From: a virus
Length of the DNA stretch: 21,937 bases
Direction: 5' to 3' (one strand)
IMG/VR virus record: IMGVR_UViG_3300001450_000375
Span: 1 to 21,937 of that record
The first letter of the stretch is position 1. Every line of letters begins with the position of its first letter. A program made the position numbers and the translations under genes. The notes below the pieces were generated by a model. The model did no database searches. It had not been told where the DNA came from and saw nothing but the letters and a program-made list of their open reading frames with translations. This document shows positions 6,456 to 13,647 of this stretch, piece after piece.

Positions 6456-7854
6456 CTGTTTGACCCTCTACTTCGGTTGTCTGGAATTGTCCTCTAACAG
6501 TTCTAACAGCATCTATTTCTTCATTAATAGTTTTCATGGTTTCATTATCATCTATAACAGCTTCTGCTATTTGTTTTTCTATTTCTTTATTGAAAGTTTC
6601 TGATTTTATGCCACTAGCTTTTGCCATTTGTAAATATTGTAGGTCATTCGCCCAATCTCTTATGTCAAATGTATCTGGATAGTTAATCTTTCCTGTCCAT
6701 TCTTTATCTAACCATCTAGCAAATAAACCCCATATTTGTTCTTCTGCATTTTCTAAATAATCTGCTTTTTCTGATAATCTCGCATTTAATAATTGAAATT
6801 CTGTTTGTAAGGCTATTCCACTTGCTATCTGTGAACCTGTTGCCCTAACTGAACCCATGTGCGTTATTCTATCAATAGCATCAACTTTGCTTTGTATGCA
6901 CTTCATTATTCCGTCTAGGTTTTGACCACTAGGCTGAATGATATAAGGCTTCAATGCAGGGTCTAAATCTTCTGGGATTTCTATTATAGCACCTGCACCT
7001 GCACTAGCTTCAACATTAGGTGTTTTAACTAAACTAGGGTGGTTAGCTAATCTGATTAACTGCTCTTTCTCGGAATAATCATTATAAATAGATTGCTGTA
7101 AAAATGCTACATCTGCTAAATCACTTATACCAATAGGTCGCTTATTACCTCTAAGATTATAGACATTTATAGCAGGTATTACACCTAATGGATTAGGCAC
7201 TTCTTCTAATAGCTTAAATTTGCCTTCTAAATATTCTTTATTATAATCTTCAACCTCATATGTACTAACAGTTTCTTCTGTAAATACTTTAATGATTGCT
7301 CTTTCTGAATTTATATCTTCAACAACTACCAATAAGTCTAAATAAAATCTTCCACTAGCAGACCTTGCATAATTCCAATTAACAATATTTTCTGGTGTAT
7401 ATATTGAAACATAAGGTCTTATATCTTGTGCAAGTTCTTCTGCTCTAGTTTTAGCATTTGATTGTGGTTTATCAACTATTACCCAACAGTTACCATAAAT
7501 ACTAGCGTTCTGTTGCACTTCTCGCATTACAGTATTAAATGATCTACCATCTAAATCAGCATCTTCAATAAATGACTGTAATTGTGGGTCACCATCTAAT
7601 GTTCCGTAATCTCTTGAAGGTGGCACTCTCCATAAAAAACTTGTGTATATCTGAACAACATTTTTACAATGATTGTCTAATGGGGTATGTCTTATTCTTT
7701 GTTCATATTCCTCTGGGGATTCTAAAACGTATCTGTGCAGATAATAACCATTTTTATAATCATTACCCCCTAAGTAACTACGAATATAAAACTCCCAATT
7801 ACTTATATTTGCTTCCCATAAATCATGTTTTTGTTGTAGAAATTCCCTGTTCAT
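6433..7854 (-). CDS. Portal protein (DUF4055-like)
   Basis: 473 residues from ATG 7854. The frame extends to a GTG at 7863, but the ATG has AGAGGTGGAG just upstream and forms TAATG with the terminase stop. Features of DUF4055 portals: N-terminal YYLHRYVLESPEEYEQRI, LDNHCKNVVQIYTSFLWRVP, the wing region with IYTPENIVNW, the YNLRG...PIGISDLADVAFLQ segment, and a long C-terminal helical stem with SGIALQTEFQLLNARLSEKA. The dodecameric portal is the DNA entry gate that docks the terminase and connectors. It follows the large terminase directly, the classic arrangement. Its end overlaps the TTG-started gene by 23 bases. Confidence 0.9.
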   Translation of the reverse strand: MNREFLQQKHDLWEANISNWEFYIRSYLGGNDYKNGYYLHRYVLESPEEYEQRIRHTPLDNHCKNVVQIYTSFLWRVPPSRDYGTLDGDPQLQSFIEDADLDGRSFNTVMREVQQNASIYGNCWVIVDKPQSNAKTRAEELAQDIRPYVSIYTPENIVNWNYARSASGRFYLDLLVVVEDINSERAIIKVFTEETVSTYEVEDYNKEYLEGKFKLLEEVPNPLGVIPAINVYNLRGNKRPIGISDLADVAFLQQSIYNDYSEKEQLIRLANHPSLVKTPNVEASAGAGAIIEIPEDLDPALKPYIIQPSGQNLDGIMKCIQSKVDAIDRITHMGSVRATGSQIASGIALQTEFQLLNARLSEKADYLENAEEQIWGLFARWLDKEWTGKINYPDTFDIRDWANDLQYLQMAKASGIKSETFNKEIEKQIAEAVIDDNETMKTINEEIDAVRTVRGQFQTTEVEGQTVGEEESS

Positions 7855-9071
7855 TAACTCCACCTCTTAGGTTGGCTAGGTGCAAAATTACGTCTTAGTG
7901 GAAAATTAAACTCTATTAAATAGCCTAAAGCATCATTCATGTGATCGTAACCACTATCTTTATCTGGTACATGAGTTCCCTCTTTGTATATCTGTCTTTC
8001 TATGCTTTTAATCACATTTTTGCAAGATTTAACAATAAACAGACTATTTTTTCCATTAACATTTTTTAATTTTGCATTAACTGCATTAATTCTATCCCTA
8101 ATTAAAGGTGCTGTATTTTTACATTTTACATCAAAATTAGCATTTTTCAAGATACTTAAATCAGTTAATCCACCTGCTGACGTTTTTCTTTGTCTAGCAC
8201 TAGGGTCTGGATAAACAACTATCTGTTTATTATTGTATCTATTTCTTATTTCCTCACACATTTCTTGAGTATTTGAGGAATATATTTGTATCTCATCAAC
8301 AACTATAATTGTTTCATTAAGTATAATACAAACTACAGCACTCATAGGGTCTACATTAAAATCTAATCCAATATGTAAAACTGCTGTTTCTTTCTCATAT
8401 TTTTCAATAATATTACTTTGTCTATTGAAGTTGTAATAAATCATTCCAGAATAATTAACAAATGTAGCTTCATATTCCTGTTGAAATGTTCTTATATCTA
8501 AATCTTGCTTGGCTTGCTCGACTTCATCTTCATCTACATTACCACCCTCAATAGTGGTATATTTAAAACTTGCCCACTCTTTATTGGTTTCACCTTGCTT
8601 AAATAGTTCATATGACCAGTTTCCAAACCCTCTTGGACTTCCACAGAATAGAGCATGACCTTTTGTATCTGATAATGTAGGTCTAAGAACTTCAAACCAT
8701 GCTTCTTTATTTACGTCTGCAAATTCATCAATACAAAGAAAGTTTAATCCAACACCTCTTAATGATTGCTCATTATCACTTCCTCTAAGTGTTATCTGGC
8801 TATTATTCTTTAATGTAATTGTTAAATCACTATGGTTTATATTCTTAACCCATTTATGATATATCATTTTTTCTTTTAATACGTTCCAACATATGGCTTT
8901 AGCTTGTCTATAAGTTGGGGCAACATACCAAACTCTTTGATTAGGCTTACTGGCAAACTTAGCTAATTCATTAATTGCTAAAAATGTTTTCCCAAACCTT
9001 CGACCAGTAACAAGAACCCTAAACCTTGATTGATCACTTATTACTTTCTTTTGGGGTTTAGTTAATGCCAT
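7854..9071 (-). CDS. Terminase large subunit
   Basis: 405 residues with both halves of a packaging motor. ATPase: Walker A GRRFGKT (23-29), Walker B FLCIDE (111-116, acidic pair D115/E116), and coupling motif FCGSPRG (142-148). RNase H-like nuclease: GLDFN (D237), VYPDP (D289) and GYDHMNDALGYL (D376, D380) supply the metal ligands. It cuts concatemeric DNA and drives it into the prohead through the portal. The length is on the compact side. Start and stop both form TAATG overlaps with the small subunit and portal genes, which keeps the three packaging proteins coupled. Confidence 0.95.
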   Translation of the reverse strand: MALTKPQKKVISDQSRFRVLVTGRRFGKTFLAINELAKFASKPNQRVWYVAPTYRQAKAICWNVLKEKMIYHKWVKNINHSDLTITLKNNSQITLRGSDNEQSLRGVGLNFLCIDEFADVNKEAWFEVLRPTLSDTKGHALFCGSPRGFGNWSYELFKQGETNKEWASFKYTTIEGGNVDEDEVEQAKQDLDIRTFQQEYEATFVNYSGMIYYNFNRQSNIIEKYEKETAVLHIGLDFNVDPMSAVVCIILNETIIVVDEIQIYSSNTQEMCEEIRNRYNNKQIVVYPDPSARQRKTSAGGLTDLSILKNANFDVKCKNTAPLIRDRINAVNAKLKNVNGKNSLFIVKSCKNVIKSIERQIYKEGTHVPDKDSGYDHMNDALGYLIEFNFPLRRNFAPSQPKRWS

Positions 9072-9376
9072 TAATCAGATGACCATATCAAAGGTTCTTC
9101 TAATTCATTCTGTTCTATCTTATCTTGCTGACCTAACATATTCTTTCCCAGAAAGATTTGCATTGTCACATTACCATTTTCTGCTGATGCCCATTGAAGT
9201 TGTCTTAACCTCATTTTTTGTTCTGCCCTACCTTTTGTCAGAAATTCCGAATAACTCTTTTCTAATAGGTCTGCTGAACAACCAAAAAAGTCACCCATTT
9301 CTTTATTAGTACAACCCAATTTAGCTAATTTAGATAATTGTTTAGTGTCTATAATATATTTTTTTGGTCTTGCCAT
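9071..9376 (-). CDS. Terminase small subunit
   Basis: 101 residues. The N-terminal part has a helix-turn-helix typical of small terminases: LSKLAKLGCTNKEMGDFFGC followed by SADLLEKSYSEFLTKGR. Then come RLRQLQWASAENGNVTMQIF and LGKNMLGQQDK, a common signature in which the protein oligomerises and recruits the large subunit. It recognises the packaging start site on the DNA. It begins the late head module after about 150 non-coding bases and ends in a TAATG overlap with the large subunit. Length and order agree with the family. Confidence 0.88.
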   Translation of the reverse strand: MARPKKYIIDTKQLSKLAKLGCTNKEMGDFFGCSADLLEKSYSEFLTKGRAEQKMRLRQLQWASAENGNVTMQIFLGKNMLGQQDKIEQNELEEPLIWSSD

Positions 9377-9529
9377 TCCTATTTACCCCATAGTTAGGTA
9401 ATAAAGATTTATCTAATAATTACTAAAAAAGCTACATATTTTTATATTTTATACAAATTAGGCTTGATTTAAGAGCCATACAGCATAGTTAAACAAAGCC
9501 TGTGGTATGATTAGAACCTTTAATTAGTC
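9377..9529 (-). promoter_or_regulatory. Non-coding gap before the terminase genes; possible late promoter or pac region
   Basis: About 150 bases with no convincing gene. On the minus strand the AT-rich middle contains TTTGTATAAAAT, a -10-like sequence lacking a good -35 box. A weak GGCTT...AAGCC dyad lies upstream of it. The position, between the last early gene and the small terminase, is where a late promoter or packaging recognition site would be expected. Nothing in the sequence proves either. Confidence 0.3.
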
Positions 9530-9820
9530 TTAATTACCTAGTGACTTTGCAGTAGGATAATCATAATTTGCATTTTTAGCAGTCATTCCAGATGGTTGAA
9601 CCCCTATAGTTTTATCTTGCTCAAATTTAACACCCATATAAAAATCCATATAACTGGCATATTTAAATGAACCTTCTCTATCTTTATCTGAAAGTTCTTT
9701 TGAAACATCTTCAAACTTTTCTTCATTTTTAATATCAAGTTTTTTACTTTCTTTTTTAGTTTCCTTAAATACTTTTTTCAAATCGTAATAACTATTTTTA
9801 ATTTTGCTTTTGGTATACAT
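9530..9820 (-). CDS. Hypothetical 96-residue Lys-rich protein
   Basis: The first 70 residues are highly charged and helical (YYDLKKVFKETKKESKKLD), then come YMDFYMGVKFEQ and a short polar C-terminus. No motif or membrane segment is recognised. TTGGAGG lies upstream of ATG 9820, and the start directly follows the stop of the upstream gene (TAAATG). It is the last gene of the early block before the terminase gap. The function is unknown. Confidence 0.6.
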   Translation of the reverse strand: MYTKSKIKNSYYDLKKVFKETKKESKKLDIKNEEKFEDVSKELSDKDREGSFKYASYMDFYMGVKFEQDKTIGVQPSGMTAKNANYDYPTAKSLGN

Positions 9821-10021
9821 TTAATTTCCTCCAATCTTATATTCTTTAATTAACTCTAGCAATTTTAAACCATCATCAAAACCTTTTTTATAATATGCAG
9901 ATGAATTATTCCTTGGGTCTGGTTTTTGGTTTAGTATTCCATCAAACATACCATCTTTATAAAATGTTAAATATGTTGCTCTTTTCTTTTCTAAAGGGTT
10001 TGTTATGTCTATTACATTCAT
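9821..10021 (-). CDS. Hypothetical 66-residue protein with paired YxxGxxDG motifs
   Basis: The start is ATG 10021; the frame continues back to TTG 10033, but that TTG belongs to the TTGGAGATT ribosome-binding box shared by five early genes. The product has two similar segments, YLTFYKDGMFDGI and YYKKGFDDGLKLL, flanking a polar loop (KPDPRNNSSA). Such short repeats of aromatic-x-x-Gly-x-x-x-Gly are seen in small ribosome modulation factor-like proteins, but the match is too weak to name. Unknown function. Confidence 0.6.
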   Translation of the reverse strand: MNVIDITNPLEKKRATYLTFYKDGMFDGILNQKPDPRNNSSAYYKKGFDDGLKLLELIKEYKIGGN

Positions 10022-10022
10022 T

Positions 10023-10238
10023 TTAATCTCCAAAAAATTCTAATTGTTCTTTATCGTTAATTATTATGTTTTTATTTTTACTATTAATTAGCTTATAAAC
10101 ATCTTTTTCTGTTAATTCTCTTGATCTGAGTGTTTGATATAGCTTATTATTTATTTTTTTTACATCTGACATTAAAGTTTCATAAACATTATCTGCTTGT
10201 TCCTGTTCTTCTGGTGTTAAACCATTATCTAAAAACAT
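10023..10238 (-). CDS. Hypothetical 71-residue acidic helical protein
   Basis: Begins MFLDNGLTPEEQEQADNVYE and appears entirely helical, with mixed charge and no Cys, signal or membrane segment. AAAGGTC lies upstream of ATG 10238. It ends one base before the ATG of the next small gene and lies within the DUF3310-to-terminase group. No family recognised; a host-modulating early protein is possible but unproven. Confidence 0.55.
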   Translation of the reverse strand: MFLDNGLTPEEQEQADNVYETLMSDVKKINNKLYQTLRSRELTEKDVYKLINSKNKNIIINDKEQLEFFGD

Positions 10239-10280
10239 TTATATGACCTTTAATTAAACTCATTGTGGATATTAATAATC

Positions 10281-10496
10281 TCACATTTCATATTGGCTTA
10301 TTAATTTATTTAAATACCATTGTGCTTTTTTTAAATCTTCAACACCATTTTTATGTTTAAATCTCCAAATGTACTTTGTTATATTCCCTTGTAGATATGC
10401 AGGAAAATCATCACCTAACATAGCTTCTATAGCATCAATACATTCAATTTCTGATGTGTTGTAATGTGTTGGATTATTAATCATGTCATTCATCAT
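10281..10496 (-). CDS. DUF3310 family protein (phage nucleotide kinase-like annotation)
   Basis: 71 residues from ATG 10496, chosen because it forms TAATG with the DUF1376 stop; a GTG at 10505 is in frame but less likely. The sequence follows the family closely: NPTHYNTSEIECIDAIEAM, then QGNITKYIWRFKHKNGVEDL and KKAQWYLNKLI. DUF3310 proteins are small, common in phages, and often labelled nucleotide kinase-like, although their activity is not established. It is cotranslated with the replication protein, which fits a part in DNA metabolism. Confidence 0.85.
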   Translation of the reverse strand: MMNDMINNPTHYNTSEIECIDAIEAMLGDDFPAYLQGNITKYIWRFKHKNGVEDLKKAQWYLNKLISQYEM

Positions 10497-11380
10497 TATA
10501 CCCAACTACCCATTTCCAAGTAATTAATTGCATCTTCTTTTGTAAAATGACCCTCTTTAATGGCTCTTTCAACGTCATATGGGTGTTGTTTTGCATATTT
10601 GGCAATAAAGCTACTACCTTTTTTATTTCTCACAGCTTCTTTAAAAACTTTTAACCTATTATCATAAGGTTCAACAGCACTACTAACTGATTTAGGTTGT
10701 TCATCTAAATACTTTTTAGCTGATAACCAGAAAGCAGGTTGTTTAGCAAATTGTTTATCTTCAATAGAACTATAATATTTATTATACATATCTGCTAGTT
10801 CTTCTGCTTTTTCTATCCATTCTGGTTCAATATTAACAAAGTTTTTTTCTGCTATTCCCTTACTAACTTTATTAGAAACCTTATTCCAAAACTTATGAAA
10901 AAAGGGATTATAACTTATCTTACTTGTTTTGGTAGGATAGGTGGTAGGGGTAGGGGTAGTGGTAGGGGGGTTTGTGCTAGGGGGTGTGCTAGGTTCTACT
11001 CTAGGTTCTATACTAGGTTTTTTTGGTCTACCACCTAACTTGCCATTCTGTTTTGATGCTTCCATTCTCTTAGTTATGAACAAATATTCTTGTAGTTGTC
11101 TTTCATTTTGGTAATGATTATTTACTAAAACAAAGAATTCTTTAATAACTATTTCACAACTTTCTTTTTCACTTTCTGAAATGCAATTTGCTATTCTTTG
11201 ATATTTCATGACTTCATTAGGTATTCCAGAACATCTTTTATTCCAGTTCCAACAAAGTAGTCTAATATATATGCCTATTTCCTCATTAGATAAGGCTTGA
11301 GTACCTGCAATAAAATCTTCTGTGAAAAGATACCATGCTTTTAATTTCTCTTTAGGCTTTGAATTTTCGTCTATAAACAT
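10496..11380 (-). CDS. DUF1376 (YdaU-like) replication initiation protein
   Basis: 294 residues from ATG 11380, which has the early box TTGGAGATCA nine bases upstream; the frame reaches TTG 11392. Residues about 13-95 form a DUF1376 domain: LKAWYLFTEDFIAGTQALSN followed by EEIGIYIRLLCWNW and IPNEVMKYQRIA. Next is GKLGGRPKK, a Pro/Thr/Ser linker (about 118-152) encoded by 12-nt repeats, and a helical C-terminal domain with PAFWLSAKKYLDEQP. Proteins of this class act like initiator or helicase-loader proteins in phage replication. Its neighbours (exonuclease, HTH protein, SSB) support that. The repeats inside the gene may be the origin. Confidence 0.82.
   Translation of the reverse strand: MFIDENSKPKEKLKAWYLFTEDFIAGTQALSNEEIGIYIRLLCWNWNKRCSGIPNEVMKYQRIANCISESEKESCEIVIKEFFVLVNNHYQNERQLQEYLFITKRMEASKQNGKLGGRPKKPSIEPRVEPSTPPSTNPPTTTPTPTTYPTKTSKISYNPFFHKFWNKVSNKVSKGIAEKNFVNIEPEWIEKAEELADMYNKYYSSIEDKQFAKQPAFWLSAKKYLDEQPKSVSSAVEPYDNRLKVFKEAVRNKKGSSFIAKYAKQHPYDVERAIKEGHFTKEDAINYLEMGSWV
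10931..11018 (-). repeat. 12-nt tandem iteron-like repeats inside the DUF1376 gene
   Basis: On the minus strand about seven degenerate 12-nt units run in tandem: CCTAGTATAGAA, CCTAGAGTAGAA, CCTAGCACACCC, CCTAGCACAAAC, then CCCCTACCACTA-like units. The plus-strand CTAGG core recurs at 10977, 10989, 11001 and 11013, exactly 12 bases apart. They encode a four-residue periodic linker (PSIE, PRVE, PSTP, PSTN, ...). The region is strikingly G-rich on the plus strand compared with its surroundings. The arrangement resembles iterons of the lambda origin, which also lie within the initiator gene. Confidence 0.7.
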
Positions 11381-11405
11381 TGTGATCTCCAAATCTATTT
11401 AGTTT

Positions 11406-11434
11406 ATTATAATCCCTCTAGGCTAAAACCTAAA
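11406..11434 (-). promoter_or_regulatory. Possible promoter upstream of the DUF1376 gene
   Basis: On the minus strand a perfect TATAAT (11406-11411) is preceded at 17 bases by TTTAGG (11429-11434), a poor -35 box. It overlaps the hairpin at 11411-11440. In so AT-rich a genome a chance -10 is quite possible. Confidence 0.3.
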
Positions 11435-11444
11435 GGGATTTTTT
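11411..11444 (+). terminator. Intrinsic terminator reading on the plus strand
   Basis: AATCCCTCTAGG, loop CTAAAA, CCTAAAGGGATT: a 12-bp stem with one G-U pair, followed directly by TTTTTT in the plus direction. It sits in the gap between the exonuclease and DUF1376 genes, both on the minus strand. In the minus direction there is no T-run. So it would stop antisense transcripts rather than the operon itself. Confidence 0.6.
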
Positions 11445-11447
11445 GGT

Positions 11448-12239
11448 TTAATATCCCCAGACTTCTTTTCTGGCATTTAAAACAGTTTCTTCTTTCCATA
11501 TCCAATTATCTGGGTTTGGTATCAAAGAGTTTTTAACGTCATCTGGACTATTTACAGTTTTTAAGTAATTACCCATCACTTCAACTATATGTTCACATAT
11601 TTTCATAGGCATAACATAATCATCTAATGACATAGCAATATATTCAGCATCTTTAGTTTTAGTTGGGTTTTTAAGATACCATAATATCTGCTTTGCATTA
11701 GTAGCCTTTTGATAAATAGATTGTTGCATAGCATGGGAAATACTTATCTTTTGAGGTAAAAGTTTAGATGTTTTCAAATCAATAAAAAAATCTTCTTTAG
11801 TATTTTTATCTTCAAAATGAAAATCAGTATATCCTATAAATGGAATACCTTTTATTTCAACTTCTACCTTTTTTTGATAGTTTAGTAATGTCCACCTATA
11901 AGCATATTCTTGAAATGTCTTAACACCTAATTCTAATAATGGTACTAAGTTTGCTCTTTCATCATCTACTTTAGGGTCATTTATTTGTAAACAATTAGCA
12001 TCATATTCGGCTATCATCTTTTGACTAGCTTCTTCAATAGGCATACCATGAAGAAACATATTGATACCAGATTCCACAACTTGCCCTCTAATAGCTGGTG
12101 CAGAAGTTGGGAATTGATAACCAAATATTCGCCTTAATGCCCATCTCTCACGATAAAAAGCAAATTCATTAAGATGACTAAATGACAATGGAAGTAAACC
12201 CTTTCCATAATCATTAAACTTTTCAAAATGCTCTATCAT
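11448..12239 (-). CDS. PD-(D/E)XK exonuclease (RecB/Cas4-like)
   Basis: 263 residues. The nuclease core is readable in order: RGQVVESGIN with a candidate motif-I Glu (E56), GYTDFHFED (D139), FFIDLKTSK with D154-x-K156, and QQSIY (Q172 to Y176), the QxxxY motif of the RecB/Cas4/AddB group. This group degrades one strand of duplex DNA to make recombination substrates. No Fe-S cysteine cluster is seen. In phages such exonucleases work with SSB and annealing or replication proteins, which fits SSB and the DUF1376 gene nearby. The start overlaps the upstream stop by ATGA. Confidence 0.85.
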   Translation of the reverse strand: MIEHFEKFNDYGKGLLPLSFSHLNEFAFYRERWALRRIFGYQFPTSAPAIRGQVVESGINMFLHGMPIEEASQKMIAEYDANCLQINDPKVDDERANLVPLLELGVKTFQEYAYRWTLLNYQKKVEVEIKGIPFIGYTDFHFEDKNTKEDFFIDLKTSKLLPQKISISHAMQQSIYQKATNAKQILWYLKNPTKTKDAEYIAMSLDDYVMPMKICEHIVEVMGNYLKTVNSPDDVKNSLIPNPDNWIWKEETVLNARKEVWGY

Positions 12240-12481
12240 ATCTTGTCAATCCACTCTTGAAGATGTTTTTTATTTTCAAGAACTTGGACTTTTAAATCAA
12301 AACATTGGTCATGAACATTACTAACCCTGCCAAATTTTAGGATATATTGGTCAAGAGCAAAAACTAGTTTATCCATTACACAAATATCATTTAAATGTTT
12401 TGTTATTGCAGATTGTTTTTCATTATCTTGATCTGCTTCTATTTGGTTTAATTCTTCTCCAAGATTATATTTATATGACAT
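12236..12481 (-). CDS. Hypothetical 81-residue protein upstream of the exonuclease
   Basis: Begins MSYKYNLGEELNQIEADQDN and continues as a largely helical, soluble protein with LVFALDQYILKFGRVSNVHD. No motif recognised. It is coupled on both sides: TAATG with the HTH gene and ATGA with the exonuclease gene. That tight link suggests a partner or modulator of the exonuclease, which is inference. Confidence 0.6.
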   Translation of the reverse strand: MSYKYNLGEELNQIEADQDNEKQSAITKHLNDICVMDKLVFALDQYILKFGRVSNVHDQCFDLKVQVLENKKHLQEWIDKI

Positions 12482-12720
12482 TAATCTTTCTCCTTTAACA
12501 ATGTATCGTTTAACAATGTGTATTGAGCATAGGTTTTGCCATTTTCATAAATATTATTAGTGACAATATTATAACCTTCATTCCTAAGAACAAAAATTCT
12601 ATCAGCTAATCTAAAGCTTCCGTACTTTTGTAATGCTTCTAATGGTGTTATTGATTTACCACTTTTTAAGTGATTAAGTATATTTGACTTTTGTGTATTT
12701 GATCTTTGTGTATTTGACAT
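12481..12720 (-). CDS. Small winged helix-turn-helix protein (HTH_39-like)
   Basis: 79 residues. After a repetitive Asn/Thr/Gln/Ser N-terminus (NTQRSNTQKSN) comes a DNA-binding core: ILNHLKSGKSITPLEALQKY, GSFRLADRIFVLRNEGYNIV and a wing NGKTYAQYTL. This matches a small helix-turn-helix family (HTH_39) often located by phage replication genes. It may regulate the early operon or assist replication. The repetitive N-terminus is encoded by a 15-nt tandem repeat that covers the start codon, a possible site for self-regulation. AGGA precedes ATG 12720. Confidence 0.75.
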   Translation of the reverse strand: MSNTQRSNTQKSNILNHLKSGKSITPLEALQKYGSFRLADRIFVLRNEGYNIVTNNIYENGKTYAQYTLLNDTLLKEKD

Positions 12721-12722
12721 AA
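12678..12722 (-). repeat. 15-nt tandem repeats over the HTH gene start
   Basis: Three plus-strand units start at 12678, 12693 and 12708: GTATATTTGACTTTT, GTGTATTTGATCTTT and GTGTATTTGACATAA. The last contains the start codon of the HTH gene. All share TATTTGA. They could be an operator, or simply a coding repeat for the NTQ(R/K)S pattern. Confidence 0.65.
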
Positions 12723-12731
12723 TAATCCTTT

Positions 12732-13088
12732 CTATAAATTACGTTTTGCCATTTCCCTCTCATTAACAACCTTAGTTCTTAGGTCATCACGAAAGGCTTT
12801 GAAGGATTCAAATCTAATTTTAGACTGATTCCTCTTTTTTAAGGTTATTCCGTATCTATCAAAATAATCCTTAAACTTTGTGTCCGAATAAATTAAACCA
12901 TTTAATTCGGTCATATTTTTATAATTACCTTTTCTGCTGTAGTAAATAGTTAATTCTGCAACAATCATTTTTTCTTCTTTTTTCATTAATTCTACAGCAG
13001 TATCTAAATCAGCAAATGTAATACCTAATTCTTCTTGCTGATAAGATAGTTTGTTAGGTTCAAAATCTGCTAAATAAATATCACTCAT
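12732..13088 (-). CDS. Hypothetical 118-residue protein next to SSB
   Basis: Begins MSDIYLADFEPNKLSYQQEE; the middle holds LDTAVELMKKEEKMIVAELT, and the C-terminus is basic (FRDDLRTKVVNEREMAKRNL). It appears helical with a central NYKNMTELNGLIYSD segment and no membrane part. It is coupled to SSB by a TAATG overlap. Proteins of this shape beside SSB occur in other phage recombination modules, but I do not recognise a named family. A role in recombination or replication is inferred from position. Confidence 0.6.
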   Translation of the reverse strand: MSDIYLADFEPNKLSYQQEELGITFADLDTAVELMKKEEKMIVAELTIYYSRKGNYKNMTELNGLIYSDTKFKDYFDRYGITLKKRNQSKIRFESFKAFRDDLRTKVVNEREMAKRNL

Positions 13089-13447
13089 TAGAATGGTATT
13101 TCATCATCAAGATCATTACTTGGAATATTGTTAGTTGAAGCATTTACAGGTTTTGAACCAAAAGAAAAGCTATTAACTCTTAACATTAAAATAGTTTTAA
13201 CCACTCCTTTTATTTCATATTCTTTAGTTGATAATTCACCATTAACAAATATTTGCTGACCTTTTACAAGGTGTTTTACTGCACCCTCGCCTTGTTTACC
13301 CCACAAAGCACAATCAACCCACATTGTCTTTTTATTGTCACCATAACCAACATTTGTTCCTATAGCGAAGTTACAAACCTTATAACCAGATACTTCTTTT
13401 AATTCAGCATCTTTACCAATTCTTCCGTCAAAACTACACATATTCAT
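13088..13447 (-). CDS. ssb: Single-stranded DNA-binding protein
   Basis: 119 residues. The OB-fold pattern is clear: FDGRIGKDAELKEVSGYKVC, NFAIGTNVGYGDNKKTMWVD, CALWGKQGEGAVKHLVKGQQ and IFVNGELSTKEYEIKG. After a short Asn/Ser/Pro-rich linker it ends DLDDEIPF, the acidic tail through which bacterial-type SSBs recruit partners. It protects single-stranded DNA in replication and recombination. A GGGAG box precedes ATG 13447. It is shorter than cellular SSB, as usual for phage versions. The tail may engage host proteins or the neighbouring exonuclease. Confidence 0.93.
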   Translation of the reverse strand: MNMCSFDGRIGKDAELKEVSGYKVCNFAIGTNVGYGDNKKTMWVDCALWGKQGEGAVKHLVKGQQIFVNGELSTKEYEIKGVVKTILMLRVNSFSFGSKPVNASTNNIPSNDLDDEIPF

Positions 13448-13461
13448 GTTATTACTCCCTT

Positions 13462-13647
13462 TTATTCTTCACTTATGCTAATGACTTCTAGTTCATTTAA
13501 TAAGGTTTGATAATCTCGCCTTTTAGCAATATTTTTCCACCTTTTTTCGGCTTCTTCATAGTTTCTAGCTTTAATATTAACATTGTAATATTTTGTTTCC
13601 TTACAATGGATTACAAATTCAGAAAGTTTTACTTCATTTTTGATCAT
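13462..13647 (-). CDS. Hypothetical 61-residue protein
   Basis: Begins MIKNEVKLSEFVIHCKETKY; then NVNIKARNYEEAEKRWKNIA and a Leu/Ile/Glu-rich tail. The pattern of two strands followed by a helix with an A/NYEEAEKxW motif is common in small phage proteins that look like the N-terminal part of DpnD/PcfM-type folds, a weak resemblance. It overlaps the HNH gene end by 14 bases. No function assigned. Confidence 0.55.
   Translation of the reverse strand: MIKNEVKLSEFVIHCKETKYYNVNIKARNYEEAEKRWKNIAKRRDYQTLLNELEVISISEE

Noticed and set aside
6418-7898. Plus-strand frames opposite the portal gene with hydrophobic translations
   Set aside because: They are antisense shadows of the portal gene; hydrophobicity follows from the A/T-rich codons of the other strand.
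9480-9530. A GGTTCTAATC stretch on the minus strand resembling a tRNA T-loop
   Set aside because: The flanking bases do not pair as a five-base T-stem, and no acceptor or anticodon arm could be found around it.
9395-9540. TAGGTAAT and ATTACCTA, an inverted 8-mer flanking the pre-terminase gap
   Set aside because: Eight AT-rich bases separated by about 130 bases are likely by chance, and one copy lies in the end of a coding region.
12678-12722. CRISPR-like array
   Set aside because: The repeats are contiguous 15-nt units without spacers and lie at the start of a coding region.
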